From Lactobacillus kalixensis DSM 16043 (lineage in GTDB: Bacteria; Bacillota; Bacilli; Lactobacillales; Lactobacillaceae), in the NCBI RefSeq assembly GCF_001434335.1, contig NZ_AZFM01000011.1, positions 1 through 64,000 on the forward strand: a stretch of DNA of 64,000 nt. The letters are read 5' to 3'. Position numbers and translations under genes: made by a program. Positions 1 to 10,017 of this stretch are shown piece by piece (the stretch's first letter is position 1; the number at the start of each line of letters is the position of its first letter). The notes beneath the pieces are model-generated. The model searched no databases and was not told the origin of the DNA. It saw only the letters and a list, made by a program, of their open reading frames with translations.

Positions 1-16
1 CAAATGACCTTTTTTA
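1..16 (+). terminator. 3' half of a terminator of the upstream gene (cut by window edge)
   Basis: The window opens with an arm-like CAAATGACC followed directly by a run of seven T. This is how the right arm and U-tract of an intrinsic terminator look, but the left arm would lie outside the window, so the call is an inference. Confidence 0.3.
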
Positions 17-19
17 ATT

Positions 20-39
20 TAGGACATAGTGTCCAACTT
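20..39. repeat. Imperfect palindrome GGACA-TAG-TGTCC, copy 1
   Basis: GGACA (22-26) and TGTCC (30-34) form a short dyad followed by AACTT. The 18 nt from 22 to 39 match 16 of 18 bases with the palindrome in front of uvrB (11804-11821), so near-identical elements bracket the glycogen operon. Here the outer left arm is degenerate and there is no T-run, and the element sits just upstream of the glg -35. That fits an operator better than a terminator. Confidence 0.45.
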
Positions 40-42
40 CAT

Positions 43-72
43 TTTACAATCGGCCATTAAATAATATATAAT
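43..72 (+). promoter_or_regulatory. glg operon promoter
   Basis: TTTACA at 43-48, an 18-nt spacer and a perfect TATAAT at 67-72 form a strong sigma-A promoter. It gives a leader of about 65 nt before glgB. No convincing cre site was seen in the 128 nt available, although the glycogen operon of this species group is known to be sugar-responsive. Confidence 0.75.
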
Positions 73-143
73 GAAACTAGAAGAAATTGATTATATTAAC
101 TATATATAACCAGTAATATGCTTGCTTTTTGAGGAAGAAAGAA

Positions 144-2042
144 GTGAAGAATATGACAGAAGTATCTGAAAGGATTACAAGGTTTCATTTAGGAAAAGAA
201 TTTGCAGCACAAGAAATTTTGGGCTGTCACAAAGAAAATGATGAATATGTTTTTAGGGTTTGGGCACCTCATGCACAAAAAATCTGGCTAACAGGTGATT
301 TTAATGATTGGTCAAAATCACTTGAAATGACTCGAAATTCGGAGGGGATTTGGAGTATTACAACTGATTTACCACAAGAAGACCAGTTGTATAAGTATTT
401 GGTTAAACAAGCTGACGGAACGGAAATTATGAAGATTGATCCGTTTGCTATCCAATTAGAGGCAAGACCTGGTAATGCCGCTGTGATTAGAGATTTTCCT
501 CAGAAGAAATGGCATGACGGTGGTTGGATTGGCCGCAACAAACGGTCAAATCACTTTGCAAGACCAATTAATATATATGAAGTTCATCTGAGCTCTTGGA
601 AAAGACATGAAGATGGGGCGCTATATTCATTAAAAGAATTACAAAAAGAATTAATTCCGTATGTTAAGCAGCAAGGCTTTAATTATATTGAATTTTTACC
701 TTTAACAGCGCATCCACTTGATGCGTCGTGGGGATATCAGACAATTGGCTATTATGCTTTAGAGCGGACGTATGGAACTCCTGAAGAATTGCAAGATTTT
801 GTTGAAGCGTGTCATAACGAAAATATTGGTGTAATTACAGATTGGGTGCCAGGTCACTTTTGTAAAAATGATGATGCATTAGCTTATTACGATGGTACAC
901 CAACATTTGAATATTCAGAAAGTTGGCGTGCAGAAAATAAAGGTTGGGGCGTACTTAATTTTGATTTAGGAAAACCAGAAGTACAATCGTTTTTATTATC
1001 AAGCGCATTGTTTTGGTTAGAACTGTACCATATTGATGGACTTAGAGTAGATGCAGTTTCTAATATTCTTTATCGTGATTATGATCGAGCACCCGGAGAA
1101 TGGACACCAGATAAGTTTGGTGGGAATCGCAATTTAGAAGGAATTGAATTCTTACAGAAGTTGAATAGAACTATCAAAGGTTGTCATCCAGAGTCTTTGA
1201 TGATTGCTGAAGAAAGCTCTGCACAAGTAAAAATAACTGGTCGAATTGAAGATGGTGGACTTGGTTTTGACTTTAAATGGAATATGGGATGGATGAATGA
1301 CATATTACGTTTTTATGAAATGGATCCACTCTTTAGAAAATTTAATTTCAATTTAGCTACTTTTCCATTTATGTATCGCATGAGTGAGAATTTCGTTTTA
1401 CCGCTTTCGCACGATGAAGTCGTTCATGGCAAAAAAAGCTTAATGGATAAAATGTTTGGTAGCCGAGAAGACCAGTTTGATCAATTACGTAATCTTTATA
1501 CCTTACAAATGACTTATCCGGGTAAGAAGTTACTATTCATGGGTAGTGAATTTGGACAATATATTGAATGGCGTTATGCAGAAGGATTAGATTGGGACGA
1601 ATTATCTGATGAGTTAAATCAGAAAATGCAATTATTTGATAAGAAATTGAATGAATTGTATTTAAATCAACCATCACTATGGCAGTTAGAACAAAAGGAA
1701 GATTCAGTCGTTATCATTGATGCAGATAATAAAGATGAATCTGTTCTATCTTTTATCAGACAGGGAAAAATAAGGCACGATTTTTTAATTGTCATTCTGA
1801 ATTTTACCCCAGTTGAACGAAAAGATTTTCATATCGGAGTTCCATACAAAGGAACATATGAAGAAATATTTAACACAGCAAGAAGTGAATATGGTGGTAC
1901 ATGGACTAAACCAAAACAAAAATTTGAAACTAAAGATTCCCCATTCAAAGATTTAAACTATCAAATCCATGTTGATTTACCTGGCTTTAGTGCAATGATT
2001 ATCAAACCAGTCGATATTCACATTAAGAGAAGAAGAAAATAG
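144..2042 (+). CDS. glgB: 1,4-alpha-glucan branching enzyme
   Basis: Cytosolic GH13 branching enzyme that cuts alpha-1,4 chains and re-attaches them as alpha-1,6 branches on glycogen. The N-terminal part (about residues 30-115) has the CBM48-type VRVWAPHA-like and GDFNDW motifs. The catalytic barrel shows the nucleophile motif GLRVDAVSN (about 300), the acid in AEESSA (about 355) and [10 protein letters not shown] (about 420). Length (632 aa) is normal for the family. Start choice is uncertain: GAGGAAG at 131-137 is well spaced for GTG 144, while ATG 153 and TTG 129 are in frame alternatives. It is the first gene of the glg operon, 13 nt ahead of glgC. Confidence 0.95.
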   Translation: MKNMTEVSERITRFHLGKEFAAQEILGCHKENDEYVFRVWAPHAQKIWLTGDFNDWSKSLEMTRNSEGIWSITTDLPQEDQLYKYLVKQADGTEIMKIDPFAIQLEARPGNAAVIRDFPQKKWHDGGWIGRNKRSNHFARPINIYEVHLSSWKRHEDGALYSLKELQKELIPYVKQQGFNYIEFLPLTAHPLDASWGYQTIGYYALERTYGTPEELQDFVEACHNENIGVITDWVPGHFCKNDDALAYYDGTPTFEYSESWRAENKGWGVLNFDLGKPEVQSFLLSSALFWLELYHIDGLRVDAVSNILYRDYDRAPGEWTPDKFGGNRNLEGIEFLQKLNRTIKGCHPESLMIAEESSAQVKITGRIEDGGLGFDFKWNMGWMNDILRFYEMDPLFRKFNFNLATFPFMYRMSENFVLPLSHDEVVHGKKSLMDKMFGSREDQFDQLRNLYTLQMTYPGKKLLFMGSEFGQYIEWRYAEGLDWDELSDELNQKMQLFDKKLNELYLNQPSLWQLEQKEDSVVIIDADNKDESVLSFIRQGKIRHDFLIVILNFTPVERKDFHIGVPYKGTYEEIFNTARSEYGGTWTKPKQKFETKDSPFKDLNYQIHVDLPGFSAMIIKPVDIHIKRRRK

Positions 2043-2055
2043 TAGGAGAGGAAAA

Positions 2056-3201
2056 ATGAGTACAAGAATGTTGGGCCTAATTTTAGCAGGAGGTAAAGGT
2101 ACTAGATTAGGCAAACTTACTAGTGATCAAGCAAAACCAGCAGTTCCTTTTGGAGGGAGATATCGAATTATCGATTTTACCTTGAGTAACTGTGCTAATT
2201 CTGGAGTTAGAAATATTGGCATTATTACCCAATATGAGCCATTATTACTGAATAAACACATTGGTAATGGAGCAAGTTGGGGATTAGATGGATTAGAAGC
2301 TAGTACAACTATCTTACAACCATATACTGATAATGCAGGTAGTAAATGGTTTAAAGGTACTTCCCATGCTATTTATCAAAATATTAGTTTTATTGATAAT
2401 GAAGATCCAGAATATGTTCTCATCTTGTCAGGTGACCATATTTACAAAATGGATTATGAATCAATGCTGCAAAATCATATTGACAATAATGCATCATTAA
2501 CTGTTGCTGTTATTGATGTTCCAATGAATGAAGCATCAAGATTTGGAATTATGAATACAGATGTAAGTGGACGTATTACTGAGTTTGAAGAAAAACCGGA
2601 ACATCCTAAAAGTAACCATGCTTCAATGGGAATCTACATTTTTAATTGGAAGAGATTACGTGAAGTCTTAACAACAGCATTTACAACTAATGACGACATG
2701 CTGGATTTTGGTAAGAATGTTATTCCATACTATTTAAAGAGCGATGAAAGAGTTTTTGCTTACCAATTTGCAGGATATTGGAAGGATGTTGGTACAATTT
2801 CATCATTATGGTCTGCAAATATGGAATTTTTAGATGGCAGTGATGGTCTCAATTTGTACGATCGTTCTTGGAGAATATACTCTAAAAATCCAATTGCTCC
2901 TCCTCAAATTATTACAGATAATGCCCGCATCAATAATTCGATGATAGTTGATGGTTGTTATGTTGATGGCAAAATTAATCATTCAGTTTTATCAACTAAT
3001 GTAGATGTGCAAAGAGGCTCGAAAATTAGTGATTCGGTAATTATGCCAGGAGTGAAAATTGGTAAAAATGTAACCATCAAGTATGCGATAGTTGGTGAAA
3101 ATGCTCAAATTGGTGACGGAGCTGTAGTAGAGGGTTCAATAGACGATATTAAAGTGATTGGTAATTCAGAAAGAGTAGGGGTGTTGCCTAATGAAGACTA
3201 G
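2056..3201 (+). CDS. glgC: Glucose-1-phosphate adenylyltransferase, catalytic subunit
   Basis: Makes ADP-glucose from glucose-1-phosphate and ATP, the committed step of bacterial glycogen synthesis. The nucleotidyltransferase domain has an intact [13 protein letters not shown] pyrophosphorylase loop (about residues 10-22), KPAVPFGG, the [11 protein letters not shown] metal site and [10 protein letters not shown] left-handed beta-helix with hexapeptide repeats fills the C-terminal 90 residues. The 381-aa length is typical. AGGAGAGG precedes the ATG. The 3' end overlaps glgD by 11 nt, suggesting translational coupling of the two subunits. Confidence 0.97.
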   Translation: MSTRMLGLILAGGKGTRLGKLTSDQAKPAVPFGGRYRIIDFTLSNCANSGVRNIGIITQYEPLLLNKHIGNGASWGLDGLEASTTILQPYTDNAGSKWFKGTSHAIYQNISFIDNEDPEYVLILSGDHIYKMDYESMLQNHIDNNASLTVAVIDVPMNEASRFGIMNTDVSGRITEFEEKPEHPKSNHASMGIYIFNWKRLREVLTTAFTTNDDMLDFGKNVIPYYLKSDERVFAYQFAGYWKDVGTISSLWSANMEFLDGSDGLNLYDRSWRIYSKNPIAPPQIITDNARINNSMIVDGCYVDGKINHSVLSTNVDVQRGSKISDSVIMPGVKIGKNVTIKYAIVGENAQIGDGAVVEGSIDDIKVIGNSERVGVLPNED

Positions 3202-4333
3202 AAAAATGGCTGCAATTTTTAGTAATCAACATGAATATAAGGCTTTATCGCCATTAACTGACGAGAGATCTTTGTCAACATTATACTTTGCAGGCAAGTA
3301 CCGTCTGATGGATTTTCCACTATCAAGTATTGTTGATGCAGGAATAAATGATATATATACCCTGATTAATCAAGAAAAAGTTAGATCTTATTTAGATCAT
3401 CTAGGTGGCGGCAAGGAATGGGGATTGAGCACAATTGGATCGTATGAATATTTAGATTTTTATCAAAATATTATGCGAAAACAATCATCTGGTGCAAACT
3501 ATTTTGATGATTTAATTACATTTCTTGAAACTTCGAATTATCCATACGCAGTCTTGATAGAAAATAAAATGATCGGAAATTTTGATCTTCAATCAATTTT
3601 ACATTTTCATCAGGAAAATAATGATAAGATCACAGCAGTTTTCAAAAGAGTTAGTGAAGATAATGTTGCTAATGATGACCAAATGTTCATTTTGGATGAA
3701 AACAATACAATTATTTCCAATCAGCAAACAATTGATGCGCAACATCAAGATTTTTATAACTTAAGCATGAACATTTTTGTAACAGATACAGATTGGTTAA
3801 TCGCAGAATTAAAGAAAGCTCAAAAGAGTGGCATTTCACTTGATTTAGGTCAAAAACTCACAGCATTAGCAGCAAAATATCGAACTCATGCTTATGAATA
3901 TACAGGCTATCTACATAATGTTCATGATATTAAAAGCTATTATGACGCTAATATGGAAATGCTCGATAAGAAAAAGAGAGATCAACTGCTTTATGGTAAT
4001 CAAAAAATTATTACTAGAATTAGAAATGAAGTTGGAACTTATTTCTCTAAAGATTCAAAAGTAAGAAACTCTATGTTAGCTACTGGTTGTAGAATAAACG
4101 GTGAAGTTATTAATTCGGTTCTTTCAAGAAGGGTGTCTGTTTCTGAAAATGCCAAATTAATTAATTCAGTGGTAATGGCCAATGTAGTTTTGGAAAAAGG
4201 CTGTACTGTTGAAAATGCCATTATTGATAAAAATGTTGTGATTAAGAAAAATGTCACAATTAAAGGAACTAGTGAAAAACCTTTGGTAATCAAAAAAGGT
4301 GCAATTATTACGAAAGATATTATTAAAAAGTAA
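3191..4333 (+). CDS. glgD: ADP-glucose pyrophosphorylase regulatory subunit GlgD
   Basis: Paralogue of GlgC that in Firmicutes forms the hetero-oligomeric ADP-glucose pyrophosphorylase and boosts its activity. It keeps the fold ([17 protein letters not shown] aligns with the Glg[18 protein letters not shown] region; hexapeptide repeats at the C-terminus). In place of the GGKGTRL catalytic loop it has [13 protein letters not shown], so it is unlikely to be catalytic by itself. Start ATG overlaps the end of glgC. The 380-aa length matches the partner. Confidence 0.95.
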   Translation: MKTRKMAAIFSNQHEYKALSPLTDERSLSTLYFAGKYRLMDFPLSSIVDAGINDIYTLINQEKVRSYLDHLGGGKEWGLSTIGSYEYLDFYQNIMRKQSSGANYFDDLITFLETSNYPYAVLIENKMIGNFDLQSILHFHQENNDKITAVFKRVSEDNVANDDQMFILDENNTIISNQQTIDAQHQDFYNLSMNIFVTDTDWLIAELKKAQKSGISLDLGQKLTALAAKYRTHAYEYTGYLHNVHDIKSYYDANMEMLDKKKRDQLLYGNQKIITRIRNEVGTYFSKDSKVRNSMLATGCRINGEVINSVLSRRVSVSENAKLINSVVMANVVLEKGCTVENAIIDKNVVIKKNVTIKGTSEKPLVIKKGAIITKDIIKK

Positions 4334-4342
4334 GGAGACATT

Positions 4343-5773
4343 GTGCGAGTTTTATTTACAGGTGCGGAATGTGCACCATTCTTTAAAACAGGTGGATTAG
4401 GTGATGTATTAGGCGCTTTGCCTAATCAGTTAGCTAAAAGTGGCGTCGATGTTGGGGTGGTTTTACCTTTATATCAAGATATGCCAGAAAAATATCGTAA
4501 ACAACTTGAATATCAAGGTAATTTTATTGTTCCTGTTGGTTGGCGTAACCAATATTGCGGTATTTTTAAACTTGAAAGAAATGGCGTTAAGTATTTCTTT
4601 GTTGATAATGAATACTATTTTAAACGTCCTGGAATATATGGATACTACGATGATGGAGAAAGATTTGCATTTTTCCAACAAGCAGTAATTATGATGATGG
4701 AAAGATTCGATTTTATTCCTAATATCTTGCATTGCAACGATTACCATACGTCGTTCATCCCATTTTTATTAAGAGAAAAATGGGGTTTTGTGCAAGCCTA
4801 CCAAGGAATTAAAACTGTTTTGACGATTCATAACTTAGAATTTCAAGGTAAATATAACGCTCAAACTTTACCAGAATTCTTTAGCTTAGGTTATGATTGG
4901 TTTGATAGTGGAATCGTTCGTATGGATAATGATGTTAACTGGATGAAGACAGGGATACTGTATGCTGATCGGGTTACAACAGTTAGTTATTCTTATGCGC
5001 GTGAAATTCAAACTCCAGAATTTGGTCAAGGACTTGATGGCATATTAAGAATGTGCTCTCATAAGTTAACTGGTATTCTGAACGGGATTGATTTTAACAA
5101 ATATAATCCTGAAACAGATAAGGATATTCATACCACGTACAATATTCATCATTTAAATAGAAAAATACAGAACAAAACGGCACTACAAAAAGAGTTAAAT
5201 CTTCCAGTAAAATCAAATGTTCCACTAATTGGGATGGTTTCAAGATTAACTTCACAAAAAGGCTTTCAATTGCTAATTGACGAATTAGAAAATATTTTGA
5301 AGTTTAATGTTCAACTGGTAATTCTAGGAAATGGAGATCCATATTACGAACATTATTTGACTGAAATTGCTAATAATCACAAGAATAAATTAAAAGTGAT
5401 TTTAGCCTTTGATGTTAAATTAGCTCAAAGAATTTATGCAGGTGCAGATAGTTTTCTAATGCCATCTGCTTTTGAACCTTGTGGGTTGTCTCAACTCATT
5501 GCCCTTAGATATGGAACTTTGCCAATTGTACATGAGATTGGTGGTTTAGCTGATACTGTGTGGGTATATGATAAAACAAAGAATGCTGGTACAGGATTTG
5601 GCTTTAAACAATTTGATGGTTATCAAATGGTTCAAGCAATTAAAAAGATGCTAACCGTTTATCAGCAAAAGAAAAATTGGATTATGATGCAGAAAAAGGC
5701 AATGAATTCTGATTTTTCATGGAAAAACTCAGCTGATAAATATAAATGGATGTATGGGGAGTTGATGGGATAA
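4343..5773 (+). CDS. glgA: Glycogen synthase (ADP-glucose type)
   Basis: GT5 glycosyltransferase that extends alpha-1,4-glucan from ADP-glucose. The N-terminal KTGGLGDVLGALP loop (about residues 15-27) is the ADP-glucose-binding KxGGL motif. The C-terminal Rossmann half carries GMVSRLTSQKGFQLL and the PSAFEPCGLSQL motif with the conserved glutamate. Length 476 aa is normal. It starts with GTG after TAAGGAGA, 9 nt behind glgD, and ends 1 nt before glgP, so it is firmly inside the operon. Confidence 0.97.
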   Translation: MRVLFTGAECAPFFKTGGLGDVLGALPNQLAKSGVDVGVVLPLYQDMPEKYRKQLEYQGNFIVPVGWRNQYCGIFKLERNGVKYFFVDNEYYFKRPGIYGYYDDGERFAFFQQAVIMMMERFDFIPNILHCNDYHTSFIPFLLREKWGFVQAYQGIKTVLTIHNLEFQGKYNAQTLPEFFSLGYDWFDSGIVRMDNDVNWMKTGILYADRVTTVSYSYAREIQTPEFGQGLDGILRMCSHKLTGILNGIDFNKYNPETDKDIHTTYNIHHLNRKIQNKTALQKELNLPVKSNVPLIGMVSRLTSQKGFQLLIDELENILKFNVQLVILGNGDPYYEHYLTEIANNHKNKLKVILAFDVKLAQRIYAGADSFLMPSAFEPCGLSQLIALRYGTLPIVHEIGGLADTVWVYDKTKNAGTGFGFKQFDGYQMVQAIKKMLTVYQQKKNWIMMQKKAMNSDFSWKNSADKYKWMYGELMG

Positions 5774-5774
5774 A

Positions 5775-8183
5775 ATGAGAATTACGAAAGAAGAATTTAA
5801 ACAACGACTAGCGCGAAAAGTTCGGAATTACTATGAAGAAGAAATTTCTGAAGCTTCCAATGCAGAATTATTTGCAGCTTTGAGCGCAATTGTTAGAGAT
5901 GGCTTTGCCCCACAATGGCGTAGAACAAGAATTTCGGAAAAAGAACAGAAACAAAAACAAGTTTACTATTTTTCAATTGAGTTTTTGCCAGGAACTTTGT
6001 TAAAAAGCAACTTGTTAAACTTAGGTTGGCTTGAAACTGTAAGCGAAGCCTTGGAGGATCTAGGATTAGATCTAGATACGATTGCAACAGCAGAACCAGA
6101 TATGGCTTTAGGAAATGGTGGATTAGGTCGTTTGGCTGCAGCTTTTATGGATTCACTTGCATCAACTGGTTATACTGGCAACGGTAATGGAATTCGTTAT
6201 AAATACGGTTTATTTAAGCAAAAATTTGTTAATGGATATCAAAAAGAATTACCTAATGATTGGTTGAAGAGCCAAGATTATTGGGAAGTTCGACGTGAAT
6301 CCAAATCTGTTTTAGTAAGATTTGGTGGGCAAGTTCATATGGTTGACGATAATGGCTGGCTTGTTCCTCAATATGAAGGTGAAGAAGTAGTTCGAGCTGT
6401 ACCATATGATATTGCGATTGTTGGTTATCAAAATGGTTTAACAAATACTTTGCGTTTGTGGGATGCAGAAATTCCACCAGAGGGAGAATTAAATTATCCT
6501 ACAATTGAAGATAGACGGCGAATTGAAGATATTACCTCAATTCTTTATCCAGACGATTCAAACTATGAAGGAAGATTATTGCGTCTTAAGCAAGAGTATT
6601 TCTTTACCTCTGCGGGATTACAAAGTATTTTGAACTATTATGTTAAAGAAATTGCAAAACATGATTTTTCTGAATTACCAAATTATGTAGCTATTCACAT
6701 AAATGATACTCACCCTGCATTGGCCGTTGCAGAAATGATGCGTTTATTGGTTGATAAATATCGTGTTAGTTGGGATAAGGCATGGAATATTACAGTAAAA
6801 ACCATGAGCTATACCAACCATACCATTATGCAAGAGGCACTAGAGAAGTGGGAAATTTCGATGATGAGTGAGCTTTTGCCTCGGATTATGCAAATTATTA
6901 CCGAAATTGATCGTCGTTATGTTGAGAATTTAAAGAATAAAGTTTCAGATGAAGTAATTGAGAGAACTAGAATCATCAAAGATGGAAAAGTTCGCATGGC
7001 CCATTTAGCTATTATTGGATCACATTCAATAAACGGTGTTGCAGAGCTTCATACGCAATTACTTGAAACAGAAGTATTGAAAGACTTTTATAACCTTTAT
7101 CCTGAACGTTTTAATAATAAAACAAATGGAATTACTTTACGTCGCTGGATTCAAATTGCTAATCCAGATCTATCTAAATTACTCGATAAGACAATTGGTA
7201 AAGAATGGCGAGCTAATTCCGATGAAATGCTGAATTTTGAAAAATACCTTCATAATTCAGAAACTTTAAATTCTTTAAAGAAAATTAAGTACGATAACAA
7301 AGTAAAGCTAGCTAAACTCATAAAAGATCGAACTGGTATTATTGTTGATCCAAAAGCTATTTTTGATGTTCAAGTTAAGAGATTACACGCATATAAACGT
7401 CAGACCTTAAAATTGTTGCACATTCTACACTTATATCAAGATTTGAAGGCAGGAATTGATCATCCAAAGCGTGTTGTGATTTTCGGTGCTAAAGCTGCTC
7501 CAAGTTATGTATTCGCAAAGCAAGTAATTAAAGTTATTAATGAAACAGCTAATATGATCAATAATGATCCAGATATTCATGATAAATTAAAGGTCATCTT
7601 CCTAGAAAATTATGATGTAACTCTTGCTGAAAAAATCATCCCTGCTGCTGACGTGAGTGAACAAATTTCAACTACTACTAAAGAAGCTAGTGGTACAAGT
7701 AATATGAAGCTTATGGCTAATGGTGCATTAACGGTTGCAACAATGGACGGAGCTAACATTGAAATTAAAGATGCAGTTGGTGAAGATAACATCTTTTCAT
7801 TTGGCTTAGCTAAAGATGAAGTTTATAAATATTATGCTTCCAAGTCGTATCATCCAAGAAATTTGTATGAGAATGATGCGGTAATGAAGAGAGCTGTTGA
7901 TAGCTTGATCGACGGCACAATTCCAAATAGCAATAGCGAGGGACAAGCACTGTTCAATAACTTCTTAGAAGATAACGAACAATTCTTGGTTTTAGCAGAT
8001 TTTAGTAGCTATATAAAAATTCAGAATAAGCTTGAACAAGCTTGGGCTCAAGAGAGACTTTGGTACCAAATGAGTTTGGTCAATATTGCGCATTCAGAAC
8101 GATTTGATGTTGACAAGACAATCAAACGATATGCAAAAGAAATTTGGCATTTGAATCAACTGAAAATAGAAAAGACAAAGTAA
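5775..8183 (+). CDS. glgP: Glycogen/maltodextrin phosphorylase
   Basis: GT35 phosphorylase releasing glucose-1-phosphate from non-reducing ends of glycogen. The PLP-binding lysine lies in EASGTSNMKLMANGALT near the C-terminal third, the family signature. HINDTHPALAVAEMMR and MALGNGGLGRLAA are also canonical. The 802-aa length is usual for bacterial GlgP. The GATGGGATAAAATG junction with glgA is almost without a gap. Having the degradative enzyme inside the biosynthetic operon implies that turnover is set post-transcriptionally. Confidence 0.97.
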   Translation: MRITKEEFKQRLARKVRNYYEEEISEASNAELFAALSAIVRDGFAPQWRRTRISEKEQKQKQVYYFSIEFLPGTLLKSNLLNLGWLETVSEALEDLGLDLDTIATAEPDMALGNGGLGRLAAAFMDSLASTGYTGNGNGIRYKYGLFKQKFVNGYQKELPNDWLKSQDYWEVRRESKSVLVRFGGQVHMVDDNGWLVPQYEGEEVVRAVPYDIAIVGYQNGLTNTLRLWDAEIPPEGELNYPTIEDRRRIEDITSILYPDDSNYEGRLLRLKQEYFFTSAGLQSILNYYVKEIAKHDFSELPNYVAIHINDTHPALAVAEMMRLLVDKYRVSWDKAWNITVKTMSYTNHTIMQEALEKWEISMMSELLPRIMQIITEIDRRYVENLKNKVSDEVIERTRIIKDGKVRMAHLAIIGSHSINGVAELHTQLLETEVLKDFYNLYPERFNNKTNGITLRRWIQIANPDLSKLLDKTIGKEWRANSDEMLNFEKYLHNSETLNSLKKIKYDNKVKLAKLIKDRTGIIVDPKAIFDVQVKRLHAYKRQTLKLLHILHLYQDLKAGIDHPKRVVIFGAKAAPSYVFAKQVIKVINETANMINNDPDIHDKLKVIFLENYDVTLAEKIIPAADVSEQISTTTKEASGTSNMKLMANGALTVATMDGANIEIKDAVGEDNIFSFGLAKDEVYKYYASKSYHPRNLYENDAVMKRAVDSLIDGTIPNSNSEGQALFNNFLEDNEQFLVLADFSSYIKIQNKLEQAWAQERLWYQMSLVNIAHSERFDVDKTIKRYAKEIWHLNQLKIEKTK

Positions 8184-8185
8184 AA

Positions 8186-9973
8186 ATGAAAGTTAAATTT
8201 GATTCTTGGGATGAAGATTTCAAAAGTGTATTTGGGGCAATCCAAGCAGGAACTACAGTTAAGTGGTGCCTGGAATTTGATCAAGATGTAAGAGAAGTAA
8301 CTCTTTGGTTGATCAAAAGTGGTGAAGAACCTGTTGCATATCCGATGGGAATAAATACTCAAACTCAACGCTATGAAACTGAAGTTAGAGTTGGAACCTC
8401 AGGAATTTATTACTATTACTTCGCCTTTAAAGTTGATAATCAAATGAAATTTGTTGAACAAGGTAGATTTGGCCAAGGAGTTTTGACTGATAATGGTCAG
8501 AATATCAACAGTTTTCAATTAACTTGTTATGACTATGATGCCCCAGAAGTTGACTGGTATCAAAAAGGGACTGCGTATCAAATTTTTCCGGATCGTTTTG
8601 CCAATGGAAATCCTCATGGTGAGATTTATGGTAAAAAGAAAAATTCTTTTATTTATGCAACAGATGAGGATGTTCCATATTATATAAAGAATTCTCGTGG
8701 GGAAATTGTCAGGTGGGACTTTTTTGGCGGAAATTTAGAAGGAATTAGACAAAAAATCCCATATTTTAAGAAGCTTGGAATAAATATTATTTATTTAAAT
8801 CCGATTTTTTTATCTTCAAGTAATCACCGGTACGATACAATTGATTATTTTAAAATTGATCCAATGCTTGGAGACGAAGAAGATTTAAATAACTTACTTA
8901 CTGATTTGCATAAAAATAAGATACGTTTGATTTTAGATGGCGTGTTTAATCATGCAGGTCAGGATAGTATATATTTTCAAGCAGCAATTAATAATCCAGA
9001 CAGTCGTTACAAATCTTGGTTTAATTTCATTAATTATCCAGAAAAATACCAGTCATGGTGGGGAGTTTCGACGTTACCAGAGTTTAATAAAAGTAATCCA
9101 GAATACCAAAATCTAATCTATGGTAAAAAAGGAGTATTAGATAAATGGACAACATTTGATATTGATGGTTGGAGATTGGATGTGGCTGATGAACTTCCGA
9201 TGCCGTTCTTGCGTAATATTCGTAGCCGATTGGCAAAAGATAATTGCTCAGTTCTAATTGGTGAAGTATGGGAAGATGCGTCGAACAAATATGTTAATAG
9301 TGAATACCGTCCGTATATTACGGGAGATAATCTGACTGGGGTTATGAATTATCCTATCAGAAACTTTATAGTTAATTTGTTAACTGCGGATAACTATGAA
9401 AGAGAAACTCAAGTTTTTGATAACATTTCTCGAATTATCGAGCATTATCCTACGTCTTTTTTGAAAAATTGTTTGAACAATGTTGGTACTCATGATACTG
9501 CAAGAATAAAAACTGTTTTAGGGCAGAATGAGTATTTAGTCAGTTTGGCATTTGGATTGTTATTTATGTTGCCTGGTGTTCCTTGTATCTATTATGGGGA
9601 TGAAGCAGGGCTAATCGGTGATAGCGATCCAGATAACAGAAGATTCTTTCCATGGGATAATATCAGCACTTTTTTACCAAATAGAATTAGAAACTGGATT
9701 GACTTTAGAAAGAATAATTCAGTACTAATTGATGGAAAAATTGGCTTTTTTCAAGCAGAATTTGGTGTTTCTGGTATTATTAGATATGATGATAAGAATA
9801 TCTTTATTTATCTCATTAATAAGAATGAATATGACCTTAAGTTAAATAAAGATCATATCAAGTTTTATTGTTTACCTAAGGATGTTCAAAGTCAGGTTTT
9901 GAGTGAATTAAATCAAATAGAAATTAATCACTTCTCTGACTATCAAAAAAACATCAAGAGAATCAACAATTAG
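8186..9973 (+). CDS. GH13 alpha-glucan hydrolase, neopullulanase/maltogenic-amylase type
   Basis: Cytosolic alpha-glucan hydrolase with no signal peptide. The N-terminal ~125 residues look like a CBM34-type beta domain, then a GH13 barrel with DGVFNHAG, the nucleophile in GWRLDVADEL (about 327), the acid in IGEVWED (about 358) and VGTHDT (about 434). In this operon it probably trims and debranches limit dextrins left by GlgP, because no GlgX gene is seen. ATG 8186 follows the glgP stop by 2 nt. An in-frame start at 8144 inside glgP lacks a ribosome site and was not used. Exact specificity (pullulan, cyclodextrin or glycogen) cannot be read from sequence. Confidence 0.9.
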   Translation: MKVKFDSWDEDFKSVFGAIQAGTTVKWCLEFDQDVREVTLWLIKSGEEPVAYPMGINTQTQRYETEVRVGTSGIYYYYFAFKVDNQMKFVEQGRFGQGVLTDNGQNINSFQLTCYDYDAPEVDWYQKGTAYQIFPDRFANGNPHGEIYGKKKNSFIYATDEDVPYYIKNSRGEIVRWDFFGGNLEGIRQKIPYFKKLGINIIYLNPIFLSSSNHRYDTIDYFKIDPMLGDEEDLNNLLTDLHKNKIRLILDGVFNHAGQDSIYFQAAINNPDSRYKSWFNFINYPEKYQSWWGVSTLPEFNKSNPEYQNLIYGKKGVLDKWTTFDIDGWRLDVADELPMPFLRNIRSRLAKDNCSVLIGEVWEDASNKYVNSEYRPYITGDNLTGVMNYPIRNFIVNLLTADNYERETQVFDNISRIIEHYPTSFLKNCLNNVGTHDTARIKTVLGQNEYLVSLAFGLLFMLPGVPCIYYGDEAGLIGDSDPDNRRFFPWDNISTFLPNRIRNWIDFRKNNSVLIDGKIGFFQAEFGVSGIIRYDDKNIFIYLINKNEYDLKLNKDHIKFYCLPKDVQSQVLSELNQIEINHFSDYQKNIKRINN

Positions 9974-10017
9974 GTTTTTATTGCTGATTGAATTAAAGAA
10001 ATTTCACAGAGGAATAT

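Noticed and set aside
4039-4341. 100-codon minus-strand frame within glgD
   Set aside because: Shadow of glgD hexapeptide repeats; hydrophobic look comes from the complement of AT-rich codons.
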